Of a stretch of DNA of 64,000 bases, positions 1-9,500 are shown in pieces (the first letter of the stretch is position 1; each line of letters starts with the position of its first letter). Location of the stretch: positions 310,001-374,000 of the forward strand of contig BRXU01000010.1 in NCBI GenBank assembly GCA_030267565.1, in the 5' to 3' direction. The notes below the pieces were generated by a model that was given only the letters and a program-made list of their open reading frames with translations, had not been told where the DNA came from and ran no database searches. This stretch comes from Pleodorina starrii. Lineage: Eukaryota; Chlorophyta; Chlorophyceae; Chlamydomonadales; Volvocaceae. The translations under genes were made by a program, and so were the position numbers.

Positions 1-249
1 GGCGCCTACCTCGGAGCCGCCCGCAACGGTGATCTGGCGATGCTCCGCTGCCTGCACCGGCTGGGCTGCCCCTGGGGGCCGCCGGGGAAGCTGCTGGCGG
101 ACTGCATCCGCAACCAGGTCTCCGTCGCCGTGCTGCAGTGCCTGCTGGACTTGGGTTGCCCGGAAATGGACTCGGATGCTGCGGTCAAGTTGGCGGAGGA
201 CGAGGCGCAAATAGACCCCCGGGAGCCCCCCGCGGTGCTGCTGGCATGA
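1..249 (+). CDS. Ankyrin-repeat-type protein, 3' end only
   Basis: The reading frame is open from the first base of the window to TGA at 247-249, giving the last 82 residues of a protein that starts outside the window. The pattern GAARNGDLAMLRCLHRLGC followed by a second unit ending VLQCLLDLGCP matches the helix-turn-helix repeats of ankyrin proteins, of the divergent type common in Chlamydomonas (A-ARNGDL--L--L---GCP). The tail after the last repeat is short and acidic. Such proteins bind partners rather than catalyse reactions; the target cannot be read from this fragment. No intron is visible in the part seen. Family call fairly sure; specific function unknown. Confidence 0.7.
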   Translation, partial: GAYLGAARNGDLAMLRCLHRLGCPWGPPGKLLADCIRNQVSVAVLQCLLDLGCPEMDSDAAVKLAEDEAQIDPREPPAVLLA

Positions 250-1401
250 CTGGGTGAGGAGCGGTGTCGGCGGCGGTCGCCTGGGGCCCAGGGGGCCTAG
301 CTCGCGGCAGCAACGAACAGCGGCGGCAGACTTGCCTCCTAGCGCGGGGTGTATGAAGGTTGGGTGCGGCTTACCGTGTTGTCCGGCGCCGGGGGTTGGT
401 AGGGCTGCCACACACCCACCCTGTCATGATGATCGGTGTGTGTTGGGGGAGGGGGGAGGATGTGAGTGTGTGGGGGGTTCCGGAGCGAGAGCCGTCCGTA
501 GTCTGATGGCGGGGCGGGGGCAGACGTTGGGTGCCGCCGGGGGCTGACCCATTCCATCTGGCTACGACTTGTTCGGTGGGGGGCATGCATGGGCTCGAGG
601 TTGTGCCGGCCGGCCGCGCGTGTGCTGCACTCGTGGACGTGGTTGACGCTGTGCTTGGCAGCTCCGATAAGAGCAGGACTCGACAAGTTCGGTTCTGCCT
701 TTGCTGTACAGCAGTGCAGGGCCCTCGCCTAGGGAAGCGGCCGAGTACTGCAAGGCATGGCAACTGCTGTCGGCAGGGCTGCAATACCGCATTACGTTGC
801 ACCCCGCCACGTTGCTTGTACGTTACACGGAGCCACGGTTCGCCACGTCCGGCCACATCACGGCAGGCGGCACACCGGTCATCTTGGCTGTCGGGCGACG
901 TACGGTGCTGGGCGCATGGGGGGTGCATTGCGCATGTAGTGTACGTTTGCTGGGTGCGGGGATGCTGTGGGCAGGGCGCAGTGTGGGGACTGTGGGGCGG
1001 CTATCCAGTGCACAGATGGCGGAGACTGCACATGAAGGGCACGTGCACCGCTGCCGCCCTCCCCCCGCCGCCACACATGGAATAGACAAATGCCTAACAC
1101 CGAACGAAACCTGTGAAGATGGGCCTCGAGGAAGGATGGATGGATGGATGAGTAGATGGTATGAATTAATGAAATGGGTGGGCGGATGGGTGGACGGCTG
1201 CAAACGTGTGTATGTTTGTCATTATCACAATCAGAAGTGCATACGGTGTGAACGGCACGCGCAACATCGAGGGGTTTATTGGCCGCGTTCAGACGCCATC
1301 TTTTGTTGGATTGGAGCTCTGATAGCCTCGATAGGGACCCGCGGGGTTTCCCGGAGCACAAGGAAGGGGTTGTAGGACGGGGAGCACCTGGGGTTACCAC
1401 G
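250..1401. other. 3' UTR and intergenic DNA, no gene seen
   Basis: GC-rich sequence following the ankyrin gene, probably starting with its 3' UTR. The open frames on both strands are Cys/Pro/Arg-rich shadows without domain character. Only a short GGAT-type run (about 1135-1152) stands out. No TGTAA poly(A) signal of the usual algal type was found close behind the stop. Confidence 0.4.
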
Positions 1402-1631
1402 TGTCGGTACCTGAAATGGATGGGTGGTGTAAACGTTCTCAGACCACAAGCGGGCATTGGACCAGTATGCCAAGAAAGCACCACAAGGCCCTGATGTGCT
1501 TTCGGCTGGGTCGTTGGGACTTGGGGACCGGGTCGAAAGCCACGTGCGGAAAGGACATGCCGGGTGTGCCGCGGAGGGGTGGTGGAAGATGAGCTGCACG
1601 TTTTGATGGAATGTCCGGATTATGCGCCATA
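1402..1631 (+). pseudogene. Decayed C-terminal end of a LINE ORF2
   Basis: Pieces of a LINE C-terminal region are readable in three frames in the right order: CRYLKWMGG at 1402, then PRKHHKALMCFRLGRWDLG around 1468, then CRVCRGGVVEDELHVLMECP from 1559, closed by TAA. The same order (CRYEHWMGD, SSHHRSLIRFRLCCW, CPMC...EDEYHVFLECP) occurs in the LINE at 15011-17104 in this window, so this is a frameshifted, dead relative. The last piece is the Cys/His knuckle that closes many non-LTR polymerases. Confidence 0.6.
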
Positions 1632-2481
1632 ACGAGAGGCAATATGGGCGGCAGTATGCTGGATGTGATGAGGTCCTTTGACTCGGCGAAACTGGGCAGT
1701 CTCTTGTTCTAAATTCAGAAAGCGCGTACCGAGCTGCTTGGCAGCTAACCACGGGCTTACGGTTTCCCAATGTGCGGCCCTTGACGGATAACCGTTGCGG
1801 GGAGACACTTGTTACCTGCCATTTTTGGCTCGTGCACGTGTAACGCCTCATGCGCGTTTTAGGGTTTGGGTTTGCCTCATCCATGCCTCATTAAGGGTGG
1901 GCCCCGTCATATCGATGAAAGGATGCGTGGGCCTAGCCCAGGCTGGGTGCGTGACAGAACCCCGGCTGACCGACCGGGCGTCCCCCGCACTTCCCGGGCA
2001 TGCTGTCGGTTTACTGCGGCCGCACGACAGCTGCATCTGTGTGGCTGATTCCGGCAGCGGGGCTCCCACGAGCGCTTCGTGCTCGCTCATAATCGCTGAT
2101 GAACCGTTTCAACCGGGGACCTTTTGGTGAATCGTGCGACCCTGGGCACCCGGCTCGAATGGGTAGTTGTTTGGGTATTGGGTTTTGGGTATTGGGTCAC
2201 GCACCCCCCAATAACCGCATGCAACATTCACACACAGAGTGGACCCTAAGGCATCACCGGAGCAAAGTGCTGAGACCGTCATTGGGCTCTGCGGTTCGCA
2301 CCCTACACCTGGTACGGCACTGCAGCACCTGTGTGGCGGTCCGGGGCCCGCCGACACGGCAATTGGCGCGACTAGACCTGAATACGGTGCTTCTTGGCGA
2401 TCACGAGCGCCGTACAGGCAGCCCAATCGTACGGCTGCTCAGGAGCATCGATCCCCGAATGAGGCCTCAAGCCTCATCACC
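1632..2481. other. Intergenic, nothing recognised
   Basis: No gene or repeat with support. A short variation of TGGGTATTGGGTTT at about 2165-2200 is locally repetitive. Open frames here look like chance frames in GC-rich DNA. Confidence 0.35.
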
Positions 2482-3156
2482 ATGCGTGCCGCCAAGCGGC
2501 TGCAGCTGTCCTCCCAGATCACCGCACCCGCCCGCGCCACCCTGGAGCCCTCCATCGGCGCATCTCTGATCCTGCCCATCTTCTGGTCGGAGGAGGCCTC
2601 CGAGATCTCTGCCGTACAGGCCGCCACCTTCCGCGGCGGCGTCTACCGTGCACAGCGTGTCGCGGCGACGCTGTGCACCGTGTTGTACCCCGCGGCGGCG
2701 GCTCTGGCAGCGCTGGCTGGGATGGCGGCGCTGGTGGCGGAGCGGCCGCACCGCGACCACGATAATGCTTCCGGAAGCGCAATTGGCGGCGGCGCCGCCG
2801 CCTCCTCTGCCACGGACAGTGACTGGGAGGTCCTCCCTTTCCTCTGCATCGGAAGCAGTGACCAGCACCAGCGTATCGGCTGCTGCTGCTGCTGCTGCTG
2901 CTGCAGATTTCCTCAGCATCATGACAAGGCCCGTGGCAGGCCTTGCCGCCGCCGCCGCCATTGCAGCGGCGGCTTCTGCAGCCTGCCGAGCGCGACACAG
3001 CAACAGTGGGATTTGGTGCCAACGCGACTTCTGGCGTGTCATTGCGCCGGATACACTGGAGAAGGGGCCGCACGCCCTTTTTGGGCGGGGCCCCAGCGCG
3101 AAGCGCCCAGGGGGGCCCCGCCCTGTCGCCGTATCGCCGTAGCGCCTCTAGCGTAG
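2482..3156 (+). CDS. Unrecognised ORF, possible gene fragment
   Basis: An ATG at 2482 (frame open further upstream to 2239) begins a stretch that reads like a real protein for about 115 residues: it starts MRAAKRLQLSSQITAPARA and later runs through an Ala-rich, helix-like segment (CTVLYPAAAALAALAGMAAL). It then enters a (GCT)n run at about 2880-2903 that codes poly-Cys in this frame but poly-Ala in the next frame, and the neighbouring Ala-rich text in that other frame looks more protein-like. A frameshift, a missed intron or plain chance are all possible. No family was recognised. The last 70 bases overlap a hairpin-forming repeat. Confidence 0.25.
   Translation: MRAAKRLQLSSQITAPARATLEPSIGASLILPIFWSEEASEISAVQAATFRGGVYRAQRVAATLCTVLYPAAAALAALAGMAALVAERPHRDHDNASGSAIGGGAAASSATDSDWEVLPFLCIGSSDQHQRIGCCCCCCCCRFPQHHDKARGRPCRRRRHCSGGFCSLPSATQQQWDLVPTRLLACHCAGYTGEGAARPFWAGPQREAPRGAPPCRRIAVAPLA
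3083..3123. repeat. Hairpin-forming GC repeat
   Basis: GGGCGGGGCCCC at 3083-3094 is perfectly complementary to GGGGCCCCGCCC at 3112-3123, with a smaller AGCGC-GA-AGCGC motif in the loop. A related GGGGCCCCGCCC-ttttt string occurs near 20010-20025, so it is probably a small dispersed repeat rather than a terminator. Confidence 0.5.
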
Positions 3157-3285
3157 CTAGAGAAGCGGAGGCCTTACCTCACTGGAATGGTGTCCGTCTG
3201 ATGTTCCCGGAGCAATCGAAGATTGCGGAGGGATACGACCCCATAATTGTGCGTCAGTGATCCGTCCGTCGTCACACCTCAAGTC

Positions 3286-4099
3286 GTGCGCTCTGGGCGT
3301 TGGCATCCAGAAGTTTTCAGGAGATTGCATTCGCTATTGTTAGCGTCAGTTTTCCGACTCGGAGGAGCGTGCGCGGCTGTGCAAATGGGCGACAAGTGTC
3401 CATGGCAACTCGACTTTGCAGCGCGCGCCACCAAAAGGCCCCGAAAATCGGCCGTTCACAAAGACAGCTTTACAAGGATCATATGACATGAAATTCTGGG
3501 TGGGAAAGAGGCGCGCTTGCAAAAGTGGACTCGCGCGACCGTGGACCCGACTCGTGCGAACCAAGTAACTCGACCAAAGAACAACAGAATTGTAAAGCAA
3601 AGAGCATAAAGAATGAAAGGATGCAAATTACGAGCCGGAAAGCAAGCGGGTGGGAAAAGCGTACAACAACCGGGAAGACATAGTTCTGCACCTGGTGCGC
3701 TCTGGGCTTTGGCAGCCGGAAATTTTCAGGAGATTGCATGCGCTAGTGTTAGCGCCAATTTTCCGAGTCGGAGGAGCGTGCGCGGCTGTGCAAAGTGGGC
3801 GACAAGTGTCCTTGGCAAGTCGACTATGCAGCGCGCGCCGCAAAAAGGACCGAAAATTGGCCGTTCATGAAATCGTTTTATAGGTATCCATATGACATGA
3901 AATTCTAGGTGGGAATAGGCTTTTTGAAGTGGACTCGCGAGACCGTGGACCCGACTCGTGCGAACCAAGTAATGGCGACCTAAGAACACAAGATATGGAA
4001 AGCAAACACCATATAGAATAGAAGTATGCAAATTACGAGACGGAAAGCAAGCGGCTGGGACAAGAGTACATCTACCGGGAAAACATAGTTCTGCACCTG
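3286..4099. repeat. Two tandem copies of a ~409-bp unit
   Basis: Unit 1 begins GTGCGCTCTGGGCGTTGG at 3286; unit 2 begins GTGCGCTCTGGGCTTTGG at 3695, and the two stay alignable with scattered differences to CCGGGAAnACATAGTTCTGC at the end of each. Short frames inside both units run in parallel, as expected from duplication, but carry no recognisable domain. Confidence 0.75.
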
Positions 4100-4264
4100 G
4101 TCAATGTGTGTGCGAGTGTGTGTGAGTGAGTGAGTGTGAGTGTGCGTGAGTGCGCGGCGAGTGGGTGCATGTGAGTGCGTGTGAGTGCGTGTGTGTGCGT
4201 GTGAGTGCATGCGTGTGAGTGCGTGTGTGTATGTTCGTGTGACTGCGTGTGAGTGTGCGTGTGT
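4100..4264. repeat. (GT)n / GTGAGTGC-type microsatellite
   Basis: Impure GT-rich repeat (AC-rich on the minus strand). It directly follows the 3' end of a minus-strand LINE copy, so it is read as that copy's 3' tail. Confidence 0.8.
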
Positions 4265-4740
4265 AACTGTTACATATCTGCCGGGCCGACACTGGCCGGG
4301 GGCGCTAACCCGCCCACATACGGGAGACCGCCGAAGCACTCCTCTGTTGAGGAGGGGCGTACCACCTTGTCTGCACACTGCACCGGGAAGTGCTAACCGC
4401 TGCGCCGTAATCGTCACAGGACAGCGTCCACCTGATTGTCCATGTGCCAGCTAAGCTAGCCCCAGGCGCCTACTGTCCTCAGTCCACCGAACGCATGCTC
4501 TACAGCTGCGTAATCTACCAGGGCACGCACACCGGTGCCATTGCCACCTCCTATATCCTTCGGAAGCCTGCCGCCGCCCGATCTTAGTTATCCAACCACC
4601 ACCTGCTATGCAGTCTGGTCCAGGCCCTATGCAGACTCATTCCTCCACCACTGCTCTGCGGCAGCGTTGTAGTCTTCTTGGTGGCATCCCACTCCAGCCG
4701 CCCCGCGCACCAGAGGACACCATTGTCTCCAGCCTTCGAC
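4265..4740 (-). mobile_element. 5'-truncated LINE, 3'-end type A, copy 1
   Basis: On the minus strand this segment ends GGCAGATATGTAACAGTT and passes straight into the AC-rich tail at lower coordinates. It shares about 280 bp with the copy at 5413-5690 and 60 bp with that at 13481-13545. It is the longest type A copy, reaching about 200 bp further 5'. Only 3' sequence is present. Confidence 0.65.
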
Positions 4741-4928
4741 ACCCCGATCTCTTTGTGTGTAGGTGAGTGGGTGCGTGTGTAGGTGAGTGGGTGCGTGGGT
4801 GAGTGGGTGCGTGGGTGAGTGGGTGCGTAGGTGAGTGGGTGCGTAGGTGAGTGAGTGGGTGCGTAGGTGAGTGGGTGCGTGTGAGTGGGTGCGTAGGTGA
4901 GTGGGTGCGTGTGAGTGCGTGTGAGTGC

Positions 4929-4996
<68 letters not shown>
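4741..4996. repeat. GTGAGTGGGTGC-type repeat passing into pure (GT)n
   Basis: Starts as a variable 12-mer-like repeat (GTGAGTGGGTGC with changes) and becomes nearly pure (GT)n from about 4936 to 4996. It is both the 3' tail of the LINE copy at 4997-5371 and the DNA into which the copy at 4265-4740 is set. Confidence 0.85.
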
Positions 4997-4997
<1 letters not shown>

Positions 4998-5371
4998 GTT
5001 ACAGTATCTGACCGGGCCCTGACGCTGGCCAGGGGCTGCTAACCCAGCCCCGACGGAAAGACCGCCTAAGCACTCTCCCCCTTGCGGTGGGAAAAGGGCG
5101 TGAGGGGCCGCTACCCCCTCCTGCTCGACGCAGAGCTGGCTGCGTCATACACCCCATATACGGGTGTACGGCGCAGCGGCTCCCCAAAGGCTTGAGCTCA
5201 CAGCCTGCCTTATACGGCAGCTGGGCCCTTCGTCCGCACAAACAGCAGTCGCGCCGGCGCACTACGCGGCGCCCGCGCTGTCCTGCCCGCCCTGAAGTCC
5301 TTGCAGCGCCGGGGCGCCCGGCCGGCCTGCTACCGGCTGGCGGTGCTCCTCTAAGCGCGAAAACAAAGCGC
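4997..5371 (-). mobile_element. 5'-truncated LINE, 3'-end type B, copy 1
   Basis: Minus-strand end is GGTCAGATACTGTAACG followed by (AC)n. It is nearly the same as 5739-6115, the 3' end of the full element. At its 5' side it stops abruptly after CAGCGCTTTG and joins (GT)n at 5372-5412: a typical LINE 5' truncation. Confidence 0.7.
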
Positions 5372-5403
<32 letters not shown>

Positions 5404-5412
5404 TGTGTGTGT

Positions 5413-5690
5413 AACTGTTACATATCTGCCGGGCCGACACTGGCCGGGGGCGCTAACCCGCCCACATACGGGAGACCGCCGAAGCACTCCTCTGTTGAGG
5501 AGGGGCGTACCACCTTGTCTGCACACTGCACCGGGAAGTGCTAACCGCTGCGCCGTAATCGTCACAGGACAGCGTCCACCTGATTGTCCATGTGCCAGCT
5601 AAGCTAGCCCCAGGCGCCTACTGTCCTCGGTCCACCGAACGCATGCTCTACAGCTGCGTAATCTACCAGGGCACGCACACCGGTGCCATT
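5413..5690 (-). mobile_element. 5'-truncated LINE, 3'-end type A, copy 2
   Basis: Nearly the same sequence as 4265-4545, with its AC-rich tail at 5372-5412. The 5' side breaks at the TGGCAATGG point and meets another (GT)n run at 5691-5738. Confidence 0.7.
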
Positions 5691-6547
5691 GCCATTGTGT
5701 GTGTGTGTGTGTGTGTGTAGGTGTGTGAGTGTGTGTGTCGTTACAGTATCTGACCGGGCCCTGACGCTGGCCAGGGGCTGCTAACCCAGCCCCGACGGAA
5801 AGACCGCCTAAGCACTCTCCCCCTTGCGGTGGGAGAAGGGCGTGAGGGGCCGCTACCCCCTCCTGCTCGACGCAGAGCTGGCTGCGTCGTATACCCCATA
5901 TACGGGTGTACGGCGCAGCGGCTCCCCAAAAGCTTGAGCTCACAGCCTGCCTTATACGGCAGCTGGGCCCTTCGTCCGCACAAACAGCAGTCGCGCCGGC
6001 GCACTACGCGGCGCCCGCGCTGTCCTGCCCGCCCTGAAGTCCTTGCAGCGCCGGGGCGCCCGGCCGGCCTGCTACCGGCTGGCGGTGCTCCTCTAGGCGC
6101 GAAAACAAAGCGCTGAGAACCTGCCCCGAGCTTGGTCCGGCTCGTGGGCGGTCAGCACCAAAGGAGAACCCAAGACAGCGCGCGCCCTACCCCTGCTACT
6201 ACTCCTACTACGACGGCCCCGGAGAGGCCGGGGGGTGGCCCCTAGAGGCCGAGCTCCAGAGCGCCGCTTGGCCTCGACGCGGCAGGAGGTCGGGAGCGGG
6301 CCTTGCGGCAGCGGGCTAGGTGACGGAGCTATAGTTCGCACTAGGCGGCACCTCGCCAACTCTCCTCACTCTCGCTAAACCCGCTCCCTAAAGCCTCCCT
6401 TGCCTACAAAAGGCAGCCTGCGGCGGTCTCTGCACCCTAAGTCCTCTCGGACCCGAAGGACCCCCCCTCTCCTCCTCCCCTCCTCTCACGCCTCCCTGCC
6501 TCGACGCCCTAAGTTCCCTCCCTCACCCATAAAGCCCCTTCATCCCC

Positions 6548-9500
6548 TCACTCCACTTCCCCTCCCCCTCCCTCCATACCCATCCCTGCGTGCTGCACAC
6601 ACTGAAAGTGGCCGTTGACCACCGCCAGGATGGGGTGGTCAGGCCCTACCCCCTCCCATCCCCGCCTTGGCACGTCTAGCTTTGCAAACCCTCGCACACG
6701 CTGCCAAAATTCTAGCGCTGCGCGCGCCTTGGCCACCTCGACTGGGTCTGGGGCATCCGGGGCGGTGGGCGAGTTCCTGACTGCCCACAGCCCCACGCGC
6801 GCCCGTTCCATGGCCGTGAGCGCCGCCAGGCAGATCACGTCCCACACGCACTGCTGCACGCCTGGCGGTGGCTCCGCCAGCCACACGTTCGCCCGGGTGA
6901 TGGGCCCGGGCACGTGGGCGGCGATCTGCTGCACCACCGTTTGCGCCACCGGGCACTCCCAGAAGTGGTGTGCGCGCGGCGAGCATGCGTGTGGGCCGGC
7001 TCCCCCGTACGCGCCGCACTTGCATTGTTCTGGTGCCGCTCCCCTTATGTGGCTGTTGCCGGGAAGCGGCACGCCGTCCTGTGCCAACCGCCAGAGCGTC
7101 TCAAAGTGTTCGCGCTCCCATTTGATGGGCCACATTCGCCGGAGCATTGCCAGTACGCCTGCTGCTGGCGCCACTTCGGCGGCGGCTGGCTGATGTCCCG
7201 GCGGGTGGGCTCCTGCTGCCGCTGCCGCCGCTGCGGGCTGCTCCCGGGCTTCCCGCTCGTAGGCTGCGTGCAGGCGGGCCCGGCGCTCCGTTACCGGCTG
7301 CATCTGCAGTAGGGTGGCTTGGCGGACGGAGAGGTCGCGCAGCTTGGTGCTGAGTGACCCCCCAAACCGCCAGCCCACCCGCCCCACGAACCGAGCTCGT
7401 ATCGTCTCCTCCGTATCCAGCCCTGCCGCGCGTTCCGGGTGCGCCAGCACCGTCGCTGCTGCTGCACGCCATTCCGGGCTAATATCCGCCGTGAGGCGGT
7501 TGATGGCGTCGATGGTCGTCGTCCGCCTGAAGCCTGTCGGGTCGCTGGGGTCAAGGTTGGCTGTTACCCAGGCCTCCCACTCGCCAGCTGCTCGCGGGGC
7601 GGATGCGGCGGCCTGCGTCACCCTCATCAGGTCACCCACCGTGCGCAACGCCCTGCATGCCGCCAGACGCCTGTGGCGGCTCTCTAGTCCTGGCCTAGGA
7701 AGCGGGTTGGGAGCCATGTCCCTGTCCTCCTCCTCAGGCGCGAAGTCTGGATCTGCCGCCTGCGCGTCCGCTGCATCCCCCGCTTCCGCTGCCCCGCTGG
7801 TCGGTTGCGCACCGTTCGGCAAAAGGGGGTTGCCCCAAAGCGGGATATTAAGGCACCAGTCCCCGGCGGCCGGCAGTGGCGTCGTGTCAACATCTTGCAC
7901 GGGGGGGAGGTAGCTGAGGGCGACGAGGAGTGTCGTGACGTCTGCGGGCAGGGGGTCTGTTCCTGGGTGGGGCATCCCTCCCTGCACCACACCCGTGGTG
8001 AGCACGGATCCGGGGCTCAGCAGCGGGTGGTAGCCACGGAGCAGCTGGGCGAACGTTCGTACCGACGAGTGGGCGTTGTCTGCTGGCTGGCTGGCGGTCC
8101 GGGCGAGCTTGGCCGCCTTCACCGCCTCCCGTGCGCGGGTGTGCAGGGTGAGCGGCAGCAGCCCGCATCCGCCGTCTCGCGCCGCGCCCCACATGAGCTG
8201 CCCTGGGAGGCCGGTGAGGCGCTGACATGGCTGCATGGGGCTGACCCTGCGGTCGCCTGCCTGTGCTGCCCATCTCTCCACCTGGCGGGCCTCTTCCCCC
8301 CCTCCTCGGCCGCCGTGCTCCCAGTGGTACGTCCTGATCTGTAAGGCGTATGCCGATATGAGGTTGCATCTGCCGAACACCGACAGCCGAAGTCTGGTGA
8401 CGCGGTGCATCCGCTTGCGGATCTCCTCCCCGGCGCGGCGCCAGTTGGATTGCTGGCCTGTTGGGTTATTTGAGAAGCCAGCTCCGAGCGCGGTCGCGGC
8501 AGGCACCAGGCGCAGGCCCTGGATGTTTGGCACTGCGGGCGCATGGGCTGGTGCTGGCGCTTGCGGCGGGCCTGGTGCTGGTGGCGGCGGCGCGGGCGGT
8601 GGGAGCTGGGCGCCGGCTTCCGGCGGGCCTGGCGGCTGCTGAGGTGTGGGCTGCTGGGGTGGCTGCTGCGGCTGTGCCGGCAGGTGGCCAACTCTCAGGA
8701 GCTCCACTTTGTCACGGTTTAGCCGCTGTCCGGTGGCCTGCGCAAACGTCTCCGTGGCGTCGAGGAAGGCTTGGACGGTGTGGTCGCCCTCCAGGAACAC
8801 CTCTCCGTCGTCTGCAAACTGCACCGCCGTGGTTAGCTCGGCATCTGCTGGGCCCAGGCGAATGCCCAGTCCCTTGCGTTGTAGCCATGACAGCAGCGCT
8901 TGCGCGACGAAGAGGTAGAGCAGCGGGGCGAGCGGGCAGCCTTGTCGGACGCCCGCCGCCATGCTGACCGGCTCTGACTGCCTCCCTCCCACCAGCGCCC
9001 GGGCCTGCGTGTCCGCCAGCAGCGTCTGTACCCACTTTCGGAGCTGTTCGGACGCGCCCAGCTCCGCCATCGCTGCCACTAGAAAGTCCCGGTGGACCGT
9101 ATCGTAGGCTTTGGCAAAGTCGAGGAAGGCGACCAGCGCGTTGCGTCCCTGGCGTCGGAGGAGGTGGGGAAGGTAGCGGAGGGTGAAGATGCTGGCGCCA
9201 ATGTGTCGCCCCGGGAGGAAGGCCGTTTGCTCCGCAGAGATCGCGGCATTCAGGGCGGGGCCAAGCCTATTTGCCATGACTTTGGCGAGGATGCGGTAGT
9301 CCGTGTTGAGCAGGGTGATGGGGCGGTAGTTGCCTGGCTGTGTGGGGTCGCCCTTTTTATAGAGCACCTTGATGATGCCCTCGGTGAACCGCGCGGGCAT
9401 GTTGCCTGTGGTGCCGATGGCGGTGTATAGGTCAGCCAGGAGGGGGGCGAACTGTCGCTGGAAGGCCCGGTAGAGCTCCGCGGGCAGGCCATCCCACCCC

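Noticed and set aside
1..249. A complete ankyrin gene starting at the ATG at position 40
   Set aside because: The repeat pattern is already under way before that ATG and the frame is open to base 1, so the gene begins outside the window.
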